Shown: one piece after another, positions 42,642 to 53,400 of the stretch
Position numbering within the stretch: position 1 is the first letter of the stretch
Layout of the letters: each line of letters begins with the position of its first letter
Assembly (NCBI GenBank): GCA_933822405.4
Contig: CAKOGP040002058.1
Location: 165,732 to 229,731, forward strand
Length of the DNA stretch: 64,000 nt
Direction of reading: 5' to 3'
From: Cylindrotheca closterium
Taxonomy: Eukaryota; Bacillariophyta; Bacillariophyceae; Bacillariales; Bacillariaceae
The notes under the pieces: generated by a model
Database searches by the model: none
What the model was told of the DNA's origin: nothing
The model's input: only the letters and a program-made list of their open reading frames with translations
Made by a program: the position numbers and the translations under genes

Positions 42642-43888
42642 CTATGGGTCCGAGCCTAAAATGAGTAATATTTCACCCATCATACTTTCGTGCGCCGAGA
42701 ATGATCCGTATGCTGCTATCTCGTCTGTTCTTCCGATCTCTGCATCCCATTTCTGCAAGCCTCCACCTATATCGTCCAACCCATTGGTAGGGGAGTCAAT
42801 ACAATATCTCCTGTATGTCCCTGACTCCGCTGATGATCCGAAACACCCCGAACCTGACTCCGTCTCTTGCCTTATTTCGATACACATTTCAGCCTGAACG
42901 CTATTCGCGACGAAAACTGATTTGAAGTTCGGAATGCAATTCACCACGTTGGCATTCCCGACTACGTTTCTTCCGTGGTATACACCGTGCCCTTCTTTCA
43001 ACCAGAATAACTGCGTTGGTTGTTTGAGCCCATTCCTCGCCACTTGCAACATAGCTGACGTGCCAGATTCCCCGAATTGAATTAAGTGTACTATATCAAA
43101 ACCACCCCAGCTCCTGTTCGCAGAATCCCTCGCAGCTGCGACCAACAAATTGGTCCCCAGCTGTTGATCGACATAATCTAGCCTGGCTCCTGTATTTGGC
43201 GCAAGCGGAGGATTGAATATGTTCTTTACGCTTACATAGAAATCTGAGTTTGCCACTGAAGCGGTGTGCAACACTATCTGGTTCCTTAGTAGTGTATATG
43301 CAGGTATCAGCCTCCTAGTGCCACTGCCCTCTACTCTCTCTCTCTTCTTTGCTACGTCTATTACAGTAGAAGGTTCTCCGTTATCTCTGTTTCTGGATAT
43401 TAAGCATCCTTGCCATCCTACCAGTTGTTCGCCGCCAATTACGCCGCTGTGCAACCGACCCGCTTTTTCCGCTTCATTCATTATGATGTCAAGAGGTAAC
43501 TCATTGCAGTTTCTTTCCTCGTTATCTGTATATTCGTATATTCTTTTACCTTCAACATCAATCTTAGCCCATCCGTCTTTGGCTTGTAGACTACCCTTCC
43601 ATGTCTCACGATACCAGTCACGATCCTTGTAGTCTTTCGTGGTCTCTCTCATCACTTCCATGTCCGATTTGTGTTCTAAACTTTCATCTCTCCACAGATC
43701 GCTGGCACCACTCTGCGTCACTTCTTCTTCTCTATTTTCTAGACATCGAGAGGATTTTCGCAATCACTTTGCGCTTCAATTCCCTCACCGTCATTCGTGC
43801 CAACCAAAAATACTAATAGCAGTACTGCGGCCACTATCACGGCTGCACTGATTAATTTGCCGCGTAGTCTTACTCTGAACGGTGTCAT
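42642..43888 (-). CDS. Type II membrane protein of unknown function
   Basis: Two exons by my reading: 43888-43789 and 43738-42642, joined over a very short 50-nt intron (donor GTGAGG, acceptor TCTAG, phase 1), giving 398 residues. Exon 1 is a basic start (MTPFRVRLRGK) and a membrane helix (LISAAVIVAAVLLLVFLVG). Exon 2 is a lumenal or extracellular domain with motifs DWYRETWKGSLQAKDGW, GGFDIVHLIQFGES, KEGHGVYHGRNVVGN and several Cys near the C-terminus. I recognise no family. Without the intron the first exon stops at 43739 and the long frame has no ATG start, so the alternative is a one-frame shift in a pseudogene. The spliced model is favoured because phase and both splice sites agree. Confidence 0.6.
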
Positions 43889-44310
43889 CGTGTTCGCGTA
43901 TCTACGTTCTGTAACTTGATTTGATACCGTCTCTCGTTCCGGTCAAATGGGAGCACTCTTTATTGAGCTTCTTATACCTCCTCTACATCTGAGATTGCAA
44001 TTGGTTGAAAATGAAATACACTTTGCTGAGGTTCTATAAGGTCGTATATGATTCTTTTCTATGCCTATAGTCAACATTGACGTGTCTTACAACTTCGATC
44101 CTAATAGATGTGTTTGAAAGAAGAGAAGGACCCGTTGCGCAACCTTTGCTGTGCGCGCAACGCGCTTTTTGTTCAATACTGTTGTCACTTATTTGTTCTT
44201 ATCGATTCGTCCACCTCTCCAACTACGATGATCCACTAGACCTAGCAGCTGGGTCTTTCTTTGTTTCTATTTTAATTTTAACTTTTAACTTTTAACACAT
44301 GTATGTACAA
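43889..44310. other. intergenic
   Basis: 5' flank of the membrane protein and 3' flank of the heliorhodopsin. At 44134-44166 there is a GC-rich TTGCGCAACCTTTGCTG region with a near-palindrome GTTGCGCAAC. No gene is seen. Confidence 0.45.
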
Positions 44311-45405
44311 TCACGGCTCGGAGAAGAAGACGTCAGTCATGTCCTCATCCTCATATTGGAAACTCTCAGCGTACTTCTCCGCTCCGATCAATGTGATCCA
44401 TGCCAACGACGACTTTGCGATCAGTCCCAAGATCATGTAACCATATTCTCCAACTACATAGTTCTTGAAGATACCAACCTTGAGCCATTGAAGAACAAAC
44501 AAAATGGGGAAGAGACCCTCCAATACAAAGACGGCAACGATGGTTGGAAGAACAAAGGATGGTGGGTCTTCTCCAACAGTTGCAATCGACTGATGGTAGT
44601 ATGAGAAGATCACACCCCATACGGCTACCCATGGAATGCATCCAAAGATAAAGGGAGACCAGTATTGAGCAAATCCTTCTTCTCTTGCCCTGGCATTCAC
44701 CACTTCATGAATGTACGCTGGGTACTGGATGGAAATCGACAAGACAAAGACCAAAATAATGATGTGGACATCCGTGACACCGACCAGCTGAGAGATGTGC
44801 ATGTTCATCAAAGAACAAGACACGGCGTATTCCAACCAACGGAAGGATGCCTTGTTGCGTGCCAAGTGGTGCTCATAGAGTTGGCGACCTCCTGGCATAA
44901 TGGCGAAAATGTGATCAATGGCACTGAGCAGCACGATTGCTCCCGTGACCCAAGGAACGCTAAAGCTTGTCAAATACTTGCTCTCCGGTCGAGCAAAGTA
45001 GACATTGTCGGTCCCTTCTCCCCCGATTTGAGATGCCAGCGCGTTGTCGACGGCAACGGGGTAGTTGGTGTACAGCAACCATTTCAAATTGATATTGGAC
45101 GCAAAGGCAAACAAAAAGATGGCCTCTGCAGTCTGAACCAAGGCTCCGACAATGTGCAGTACATTTAAAACCTTGGGAATCTCGTTCAAACCTCTTGGCT
45201 CAAGATAGTGGGCATCATCATCGTAATTCGTCACCGTGTTGTTGTTATTGTTGCTGCCGCCAAGAACAGCATCTTGTTCATTTGGAGCGGTTTCTTTTGG
45301 TCGAGAGTTCATGGCTTGTTTGTTTGTTAGCTCGCGAGTGTTCGTGGTACCAAGAGTACGATCGTCGTCAGGGTGCTGTTCTTGGGGTTCTTCGTTAGAC
45401 GACAT
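44311..45405 (-). CDS. Heliorhodopsin
   Basis: 364 residues, one exon, start at MSSNEEP. The N-terminus (about 70 residues) is polar. Seven hydrophobic helices follow. Diagnostic heliorhodopsin motifs are present: a His in helix 1 (His83, VLHIVGALVQ), His in helix 2 (His165, LLSAIDHIF), helix 3 RWLEYAVSCSLM with the counter-ion Glu at 192, and helix 7 LIAKSSLAW with the retinal Schiff-base Lys at 331. These fit the heliorhodopsin family rather than type 1 pump rhodopsins, which have the D-T/D-x-x-x-K helix 3 and a DxxxK helix 7. Heliorhodopsins sit with the N-terminus inside and are slow photocycling light sensors; ion transport has been reported only in a few. A light-sensing role in the plasma or an organelle membrane is the likely function. 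Confidence 0.85.
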   Translation of the reverse strand: MSSNEEPQEQHPDDDRTLGTTNTRELTNKQAMNSRPKETAPNEQDAVLGGSNNNNNTVTNYDDDAHYLEPRGLNEIPKVLNVLHIVGALVQTAEAIFLFAFASNINLKWLLYTNYPVAVDNALASQIGGEGTDNVYFARPESKYLTSFSVPWVTGAIVLLSAIDHIFAIMPGGRQLYEHHLARNKASFRWLEYAVSCSLMNMHISQLVGVTDVHIIILVFVLSISIQYPAYIHEVVNARAREEGFAQYWSPFIFGCIPWVAVWGVIFSYYHQSIATVGEDPPSFVLPTIVAVFVLEGLFPILFVLQWLKVGIFKNYVVGEYGYMILGLIAKSSLAWITLIGAEKYAESFQYEDEDMTDVFFSEP

Positions 45406-45823
45406 GATGAAAATATGCAAAAAGGGCTTGCTTGAAGCCTTGAAGCAAATTTCAAAATTGTGGCGTTGATGCCTTTCAACTTGAGGAGGCCCAAGGCACT
45501 TTTAAAATGTTATTTAACATTTTTATCCTGAACGGGAGAGATTTTCAAGGCTTTTGTCCGAAATGCCAGCCACGCATCAACAGTTTAGAGGGGAAAAGAA
45601 GGACGGATAGTTCGAGGAGAGATTTTCCGATATTTGTCCGAAAAGACTTTGCGTCACACTTCACGTGAAGTCCAAACTTTCCATGCAATCGTTTTTTCCT
45701 CTCTCTAGAAGGTTGTTCTCCGGTATCTTCCCAACAAACAAGTGTGTTGCCAAAACTCCTTGCACACACAAAAACTTTACTCCACAAGCATAACTACTTC
45801 AATACATATATATTCCAGCAACC
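45406..45823. other. intergenic (divergent promoters)
   Basis: Separates the divergent heliorhodopsin and secreted acidic protein genes. It contains two related stretches about 85 bases apart (GGGAGAGATTTTCAAGGCTTTTGTCCGAAA at 45534 and AGGAGAGATTTTCCGATATTTGTCCGAAA at 45617), a possible repeated control element. No gene is seen. Confidence 0.5.
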
Positions 45824-46285
45824 ATGAAATACTCTGTCATCTGTAGTTCTACACTTTCACTTTGGTTTCTTGTCGTCGTTTCGGTCGCAACCGACAGCAC
45901 GACCAAGACAAGAGCAAGAAACCTCCGAGGCAAGCAAACCAAAGTGTTCATTCCTATATCTCAACCTGGTGAAGTACAAGACATCATCGAGGCAAAAAAG
46001 GAAAATGAGGCAGAAGAGCCAACGGCATGGGAAAAAGAAGAAGCCTACCTAGAATCTCTTGGAATCACGGGGGAAGAAGAAGGAGAAGATCCGGAATCGA
46101 CCTGGGAAAAGGAAGAAGCCTACATTGAATCTCTTGAAAATGGAAATGACACCAACATGGATTCTTCGACAGTCAATGTTGTGGAAGAAAAAACAACGGA
46201 AGCAAATGCCAAAGACTTTGAGGAGTCGCTCGGAGAACAAGAAGACGTTATCGATTCGAAGGGAGGCCGAGAAGAGACACCATAA
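45824..46285 (+). CDS. Small secreted acidic protein with repeated WEKEEAY motif
   Basis: 153 residues. Signal peptide MKYSVICSSTLSLWFLVVVS, then at residues 31-37 ARNLRGK, the same tetrad as in the gene at 39924-40835. Two tandem copies of WEKEEAYLESL/WEKEEAYIESL occur near 64-75 and 88-99. The rest is Glu/Asp/Ser/Thr-rich without domains. The tail ends in EETP. The function is unknown. Secretion and strong acidity make a matrix or mineral-associated role possible; this is inference. Confidence 0.78.
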   Translation: MKYSVICSSTLSLWFLVVVSVATDSTTKTRARNLRGKQTKVFIPISQPGEVQDIIEAKKENEAEEPTAWEKEEAYLESLGITGEEEGEDPESTWEKEEAYIESLENGNDTNMDSSTVNVVEEKTTEANAKDFEESLGEQEDVIDSKGGREETP

Positions 46286-46611
46286 TATATGGGCGTGCAC
46301 AATGGCGAACGCAGGCAATACATTACTGTATGTTGAAACCCATCAAGTAAAGAAAAAGGAATTAGTTTTTGACCGTGAACCATCTCGGTCAATGTATAAT
46401 ACATATGATAGATACGAATATTGATATTATGATATAACAAGCAGCCAAAAGATACCCTGCCAAAAGTAGATATAGTCCAAAAGGCCGCATGTTCAAATGC
46501 AATGAGGATAGATGGAGAGTCCTTTGCCGGAAAGATAGCGGTAGATGGGCCGCTTTTTGCTTGCATCGCTAGTATGTCTGGGTAGATAAACATCCTGTTC
46601 CCTAGTCCTCC
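46286..46611. other. intergenic
   Basis: Convergent 3' flanks of the acidic secreted gene and the His/Ser-rich gene. No gene is supported. Confidence 0.4.
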
Positions 46612-47316
46612 TCATCCGCCATGTTTTTCGTCGTGCAAGGAAATGACATTTATTTCAATCGAATCAGGATGATACTTGCTTGTCTCGGTTTCGATCCTGG
46701 TTTGCAACAATGTTTTAGCTTGCGAAATTTTCAGTGTTTCAACCTTCATGTCGCTCATGGATAATGCTTTGTCCGTGTTCTTACTTGTAGTAGAAAGAGT
46801 GGTGTCAGCCCCCTTGTCATACGCCTGTTCGTTCTTTGCGTTGGAAGAGGAGGAGGAGGAGGAGGATGACAAAGAGCTTGAATTAGTGGAGGACACAGAA
46901 GATTCCGACATGGGCGAATGCAGTGGATTCGTGTCGAATGATTCTGCCGACAAAATGGTATGGCTGTCAGAATCGTGATTGTTGTCATTCTTTTGAAGAT
47001 CACTGTGCTCGTAATGGTGGTTCTTGTCCGGTCCTTGTCGCTTGCCATGTTTGCCATGAATAGAATGCAAATGGTTTCCATTCCATGGATGATAACGTTT
47101 TCCGCTTTTTTTGGAGCCACGTTTCTTGGAATGCCGATGATGGTGGCCGTGATCGTGTTGATTGCCATCGGGCTGTGCTGGATGGTTCTCTGTGTGATGC
47201 CCATGCTGGTGGATATAAGGATGTCCAAAAGGTTGCTCCACAAGACCTAGTGACTCTCCTTGTACTGTAGATGCGAGCATTTGCATCATTGACAATGCCA
47301 GAACAATCGTTTTCAT
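46612..47316 (-). CDS. Secreted His/Ser-rich protein
   Basis: 234 residues from ATG at 47316, which starts a good signal peptide (MKTIVLALSMMQMLASTVQG); an upstream in-frame ATG at 47355 is less signal-like. The mature part is His-rich (HQHGHHTENHP, HDHGHHHRHSKKRGSKKSGK), then Ser-rich (SSLSSSSSSSSSN) and Thr/Ser-rich. The Lys pairs (SKKRGSKKSGKR) resemble diatom silaffin-type clusters. No known domain. It shares the composition pattern of 39924-40835 but not the acidic tail. Probably a secreted matrix-type protein; unproven. Confidence 0.75.
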   Translation of the reverse strand: MKTIVLALSMMQMLASTVQGESLGLVEQPFGHPYIHQHGHHTENHPAQPDGNQHDHGHHHRHSKKRGSKKSGKRYHPWNGNHLHSIHGKHGKRQGPDKNHHYEHSDLQKNDNNHDSDSHTILSAESFDTNPLHSPMSESSVSSTNSSSLSSSSSSSSSNAKNEQAYDKGADTTLSTTSKNTDKALSMSDMKVETLKISQAKTLLQTRIETETSKYHPDSIEINVISLHDEKHGG

Positions 47317-47873
47317 CGGTCGTGTTCTTGCTGAAGGGACGAAGACAGTCTTCATTTTGAATGTAGTCTTCTTGGATCCAAGTTCCTGCGAGATGTGGGA
47401 TGCAGGCGTCCAAGGATGATTTGACGATAGACAAGGGAAGTAGGACTGCTGATCGAAGGACTTGGAAGAGCATAGCGTGTCGGCAGGAGAAAGTTGCCAA
47501 TTATCTAAAGGTGTGACATATCCAACGCATGAGATTTGTGGCCACTTTGCGCAGCTCGCGTCTGATGTGTCCGAACGACACCTAATGGACATGCCGTTTG
47601 AATATTTTTTGAAATGTTCGAGGAAATTGAAAATGGAAACGAGGCACCGTGGTGGAGCACAACAATATCCTACAATACAGGTAGGTACCAGGTAGGTACC
47701 GGTACAGTAAGGAATCCAATAGTCATTATTATATTTCATGTGTGGTAGCTCACAAAATTTTAAAAATACAAATTAGTCTATCTCTGTTTCTATGGTTTCC
47801 TTTTGCTGTTGTTCGGTAGTAGCTAGCTTGCTTTCTTCTTTTCCAGAACCGCTGCAAATGCACATTGCATTGC
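47317..47873. other. intergenic with repeated GGTACC sites
   Basis: Holds GTAGGTACCAGGTAGGTACC and then GGTACAGTAA (47681-47710), a short direct repeat of GTAGGTACC with embedded palindromes. No gene is supported; the region includes the 3' part of the next minus-strand gene and the 5' flank of the previous one. Confidence 0.5.
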
Positions 47874-48455
47874 TTACTGTTCTTTCGCCTGTGAAAGGTC
47901 AAAAGACAAAGACTTTTCAGATCTGGAAGTTGATGAGCTTGAAGAGGATGTGGACGAAGATGATGATGGTGCCGTCACGCTTGACCTAGTGCTGGTTGGA
48001 ACCTTTTTGTTTCGAATAGCATTACTGATCCGGCTCATATCAACCTTCCTAGAAGAGCTTTCCGACGAAGGGCTGGAGCTCGATGGTTTGCTTCTTCCGC
48101 GTTTGCTGCTATGCCGAGGGCTTGCAGGTGATATCATCCAATCGTGTACTGCGCGTTTTTTCGACATCTTGTTGTAATCCTGAATTGCAGCTTCTTTGGC
48201 ATCCGGAAGAGTGAAAAAGTCGAATGCAAGAGTTTCGTGCTGCGATATATGTGGAGGATGCAATCCTAGTCCTTCGACAACAAGTGTAGGATGGCTACTT
48301 TCTTGTTGCACCTTTTGTTGATGGCTATTCAAACCATGGTTGACAACGTGGTAGTCTCGTGGAACATCGACACCTTCTGGGCGTAGACTTTGTGCTATTG
48401 ATACTGGAATTTGTACTAGCAATGAAGCAAGGATGGAAGCCTTGAGTGCTTTCAT
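47874..48455 (-). CDS. Secreted Ser-rich protein, D-W-M family member A
   Basis: 193 residues from ATG at 48455, the start that gives a signal peptide (MKALKASILASLLVQIPVSIAQ). The mature part has FDFFTLPDAKEAAI, then HDWMISPASPRHSSK, a Ser/Lys-rich stretch, a helix ISNAIRNKKV, a Ser/Thr tract and a final LSFDLSQAKEQ. The blocks LPDA--AA, DWM-SP-S-R and I--AIRN-- occur in the same order in the gene at 49280-49687, and the last two in 54253-54768. I do not recognise this family. The many Ser and Lys residues resemble diatom silica-associated proteins, but no function is shown. Confidence 0.75.
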   Translation of the reverse strand: MKALKASILASLLVQIPVSIAQSLRPEGVDVPRDYHVVNHGLNSHQQKVQQESSHPTLVVEGLGLHPPHISQHETLAFDFFTLPDAKEAAIQDYNKMSKKRAVHDWMISPASPRHSSKRGRSKPSSSSPSSESSSRKVDMSRISNAIRNKKVPTSTRSSVTAPSSSSSTSSSSSSTSRSEKSLSFDLSQAKEQ

Positions 48456-49279
48456 TCCTAATGTTGGGATTGGTTTCGTTGATTTTTTTGTGATGAGCCC
48501 CAACATCAACAGAACCCGCCGCAATCAAAAACTCGGGAACTACAAGCGTCATCAACGACTCGGAGGAGCTCTTCCAACTATCTGGCGGCGGCACTATATT
48601 TTCAATTTTGAATTGTCTCCGAAATTGGCCGTCGAACCAATCAAAAGACAGCACTGTGACGAAGTTTCTGAGAAGAATATCCCAGCGCTATCTGAAGCGA
48701 CACAAGAGCCAGCAGGCCGTTTGAAAATGCACGATTGCAACACGGAGTACTTGTATTGTCTCATTGTACAGTTTCAAGGTCTCACTATGGAGTTAGCTAG
48801 AGTAGACAATAGGTGGAAGTTCAAATTGAACTCTGAAGATATTAGCACGTACTTTGGGTTTTGCCACCTCTAGAGTATTTGTAAATACAAAGGTGGTCCA
48901 TTTTTTTTAATCCGCAACCTAGGAGCCATCATGATTCTCCTTCGGGAGTATCAATCGTGCGAACTGGCTCTTTCTTCATATACAGTATCACCTTGCGTTG
49001 GGACTGCTAGTGACGCAGGAAGGAGTAACTAATGAAATGCTTGTCTGAGGCCAACGCATTGTCAGTTCGTATTCTGATTTGTACGAAACTGCATCAATCA
49101 TCATCTTTATGTACTGTAGCTTTTCTTCATGTTTTGTATTCGTTTATCATTGTATGCGTTATGCGTTTCAATGGTTTACACCATTGATTTCGCTCTATTC
49201 TATAGATCTACCGTGTTTGCCGCTATGGCCTCCCCTCCCGTTATCGCGCAGATTGATTCATTCATTCTTGAACTGCTCC
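48456..49279. other. intergenic
   Basis: 5' flank of D-W-M member A and 3' flank of member B. An AT-rich stretch follows at 48888-48913. A plus-strand frame at 48433-48873 is low-quality and has no support. Confidence 0.4.
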
Positions 49280-49687
49280 TTATGAAAAGTCAAACGTTCT
49301 TGTCTCTCGGGATTTCGAGGATGACGTTCTGACACTGCTGCTTGAGCTACCAGAGACTCGGTCGTTGCGGATGGACTCCTTGATCATGTCATCAGTATTA
49401 GTTGAGACAACAACATCCTCAAAGGTCTTTTTCTTGTTTTTGCGGAGTGATGAATTGCTGCTGCTGTGTTTGCTTTGTTGACGGCTAATAGGTGCTCCCA
49501 TCCAGTCTTTGTTGGCAGCTGCACTCTTCTTGGAGCCTCTGGTGCGGAATCCCTTCTGTTGTTGCTCTTTGGCGGCCATCTCGGCATCTGGCAGAGTGTA
49601 AAAGTGGGATCCTCCTTCAACAGCATTGGCGGAAGAGATTAGGATCATACAGATGATCATGAATAAGCAGATGATGGAATAGTTCAT
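49280..49687 (-). CDS. Secreted Ser-rich protein, D-W-M family member B
   Basis: 135 residues. Signal peptide MNYSIICLFMIICMILISSANA, then SHFYTLPDAEMAAKEQ, RGSKKSAAANKDWMGAPISRQ, a Ser/Lys tract, IKESIRNDRVSGSSSSS and a C-terminal RTFDFS. The motif order is the same as in member A. There is no Cys in the mature part. The Lys pairs next to Ser runs (GSKKSAAANK, RKNKKK) are of the silaffin kind in composition. Upstream is a GTT microsatellite (49687-49700). Function unknown; probably a secreted, disordered matrix protein. Confidence 0.75.
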   Translation of the reverse strand: MNYSIICLFMIICMILISSANAVEGGSHFYTLPDAEMAAKEQQQKGFRTRGSKKSAAANKDWMGAPISRQQSKHSSSNSSLRKNKKKTFEDVVVSTNTDDMIKESIRNDRVSGSSSSSVRTSSSKSRETRTFDFS

Positions 49688-50406
49688 TGTTGTTGTTGTT
49701 TCTTATCGGATCTGGCTGTATATCGTGTTTTGTAAGTGCCGAAGTAGTAAATTGTAAGAGGTTGTGGGAATTTGGACCAAGGATGTTTGGACCAACAATC
49801 GTGTGATATGAAAACGGGAAGCGCATGGTTCGCTAAATCACGGATTGACTAGGTCGACTAGTCTCTCAAGACCCCAAGTCTTGAAAAGACGCCAGCCCAC
49901 TCAATAACGGAAAAATCCGATCTTTTCAAGGGACTTCCCTTAAGTAAACTCGAGCGCGATTTGTCAGTTTGGATTTTCAAAGCGATTGCCACCGCACCGT
50001 CTCTCGATTTTGGGTCGCAGATCCGAAGTCTGGGTTGCTATTTAGCTAGGAGTGACACAAATGAGTCGAATATTCATGCCATCGTGATTGATGATTGATT
50101 GATTCATTCCTTCTTCAAACACAATTTCCAGCTGTCTCAAACTCTCCGCCGAAAATATACCCATACAGGACTCAGAAGTAGGCTAATGGCCAAATTCTTT
50201 GTGCGAACGGATTTAGTCGTTGGGAGGCGAATTTCGGGCCGACCCCTGAATTCCAAGCCTGTACTCATAGGTACTAATCGCTAAGGGGTAGACATGGCTG
50301 GCCCAAAGCTTGTCCGTGCTTTGCTCTAAGCTAAAATTCCAGTACCTACTACTAGAGCATGATGGGTAGTAATGTAGTACTTTTTTATTTTATAGTTTCA
50401 CTTTCA
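49688..50406. other. intergenic
   Basis: 5' flank of member B and 3' flank of the DUF285 gene. No coding or structured element can be supported. Confidence 0.4.
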
Positions 50407-53400
50407 CTAAATGCACCGGTGACAAAGCGGGCCAGGCGGCGACGTAGTCAGCATAGGTTCAAATGCCATAGGGCAAGCAGAATACTTGAATATGTCTGTG
50501 GTCTTCACAGTTTGACCTCCCAAGTGCTTTCCCCAATCACAGAGATCTTGATCAAATGCAATTGCTCGTAGGAACATACGGCCAATGTCACGCACAGATG
50601 ACAGATTCCATTTTGCGATCGAGTGGTTAAACCCTTGGGCACCTTCAAACATCGAGCTCATTGATGCTGCTGATGATACATTCCAATCGCCGATATCCTG
50701 ATTGAAGCTCGTTGAAAAATGAAACATGAAGCGGAAATCCTTCACCGAGGATACATCCCATTTTCCAATCTTACCATTGAATGCTGATGCAGACTCAAAC
50801 ACGCCCCACATCGATGTCACTAATGAAGTATTCCAGCTATCCAGATCTTGACTGAACTCGTTTGTCCTTGCAAACATAGTGTTCATATTGGTCACTGATG
50901 AAACGTCCCACATGTCAAGACTTATATTGAAGGCTGTCGCACCATCAAACATGCTCTTCATATTCGTAACCAAAGCGACATCCCAGTTGCTGATATCTTC
51001 ATTGAAGTCTTGTTTCGAGGAGAACAGATTCGACATGTCGGTTACGTTTGGACCGAAGCACCAAGAACCAATCGGACCATACGTAGCTTTGAACTGTTCG
51101 TTTCGATCCGGCGATCCCACCCAGCCATCGACAGCATCCTTTAGTTCTTGGTTGGATCCAATGCATCGCGTGCTGTTGGAACCATCATGAGAACTGTTCG
51201 GTGGTCCACAAGTGTGACAAAACGGGCCAGGCGGCGACATCGTCAACAAAGGATCCATCGCTATTGGGCATGCAGAATGCTTGAATATGTCTGCGGTCTT
51301 CACCGATCGACCTTCCAAGTGCTTTCCCCAATCACAGAGATCTTGATCAAATGCAATTGCTCGTAAGAACATACGGTCAATCTCACGCACAGATGGCAGA
51401 TTCCATTGCGCGATCGAGTGGTTAAACCCTTGGGCATCTTGGAACATCGAGCTCATCCTAAGTGCCGATGATACATTCCAATCGCCGATATCCTGATTGA
51501 AGCTAGTGGCAAACTGAAACATGGAGCGGAAATCCGTTACCGACGACACGTCCCACTGTCCAATGTTGCCATTGAACGCTCCTGCATAGCCAAACATACT
51601 CTGCATCGATGTCACTGATGAAACGTCCCACATGTCAAGACTTATATTGAAGGCTGTCGCACCATCAAACATGCTCTTCATATTCGTAACCAAAGCGACG
51701 TCCCAGTTGCTGATATCTTCATTGAAGTCTTGTTTCGAGGAGAACAGATTCGACATGTCGGTTACGTTTGGACCGAAGCACCAAGAACCAATCGGACCAT
51801 ATGTAGCTTCAAAGTGTTGCTTCAGATTTGATGATCCCACCCAGCCATCGACAGCATCCTTTAGTTCTTGGTTGGATCCAATGCATCGCGTGCTGTTAGA
51901 ACCGTCATGAGAACTGTTCGGTGGTCCACAAGTGTGACAAAACGGGCCAGGCGGCGACATCGTCAACAAAGGATCCATCGCTATTGGACATGCAGAATGC
52001 TTGAATATGTCTGCGGTCTTCACCGATCGACCTTCCAAGTGCTTTCCCCAATCACAGAGATCTTGATCAAATGCAATTGCTCGTAAGAACATACGGTCAA
52101 TCTCACGCACAGATGGCAGATTCCATTGCGCGATCGAGTGGTTAAACCCTTGGGCATCTTGGAACATCGAGCTCATCCTAAGTGCCGATGATACATTCCA
52201 ATCGCCGATATCCTGATTGAAGCTAGTGGCAAACTGAAACATGGAGCGGAAATCCGTTACCGACGACACGTCCCACTGTCCAATGTTGCCATTGAACGCT
52301 CTTGCAAAGTCAAACATACTTTGCATCGATGTCACTGAGGAAGTATTCCAGCTATCCAGATCTTGATTGAAGCTCTTGGCGACGCTGAACATGCTCTGCA
52401 TATTCGTAACGAACGAGACGTCCCAGTTGCTGATATCTTCATTGAAGTCTTGTTTCGAGGAGAACAGATTCGACATGTCGGTTACGTTTGGACCGAAGCA
52501 CCAAGAACCAATCGGACCATATGTAGCTTCAAAGTGTTGCTTCAGATTTGATGATCCCACCCAGCCATCGACAGCATCCTTTAGTTCTTGGTTGGATCCA
52601 ATGCATCGCGTGCTGTTAGAACCGTCAGGGGAACTGTTCGGAAGTTGACAAACATGACAGAGTGGACTAGGCGGTGATATCGTCAACAAAGGATCCGCCA
52701 TGATTGGACACGCAGAACCCTGAAATATGTTGGTGGTTGTCACCCACCGACCTTCCAAGTGCTTTCCCCAGTCACAGAGATCTTGATCAAATTCGTTCGC
52801 TTTTGAAAACATACGGTCCATCTCCCGCACTGATGACAGATCCCATCGTTCGAGCGATTGGTTAAATCCTATGGCATCTTGAAACATTGAACTCATTAAA
52901 AGGGCCGATGATACATTCCAGTCGCCGATATCCTGATTGAAGTTGTCTGTGTACCGAAACATGTCACGGAACTCCTTGACTGAAGAGACGTCCCATCTTC
53001 CAATCTTGCCATTGAACGCTCTTGCAAAGTCAAACATGCCCTGCATGGATGTCACTGATGACGTATTCCAGCTATCCAGATCTTGATTGAATACTTGTGT
53101 CCTTGAAAACATGGTGTCCATGTTGGTCACTGACGAGACGTCCCACTTGTCAAGACTTTGATTGAAGCAGTCGGCTCCGTTGAACATGCTTTTCATATTC
53201 GTAACGGACGAGACATCCCAGTTGCTAATATCTTCATTGAACTCTTGTTTTTCAGAGAAGAGAAGTGAAATGTTTGTTACATTGGGATCGAAGCACCATG
53301 AATTGATTGGCCCATATGTTGCTATGAGCTGTTCCTTTAGATTCGACGATCCGACCCAATCATTGACAATATCCTTGAGCTCTTCGTTGGATTGAATACA

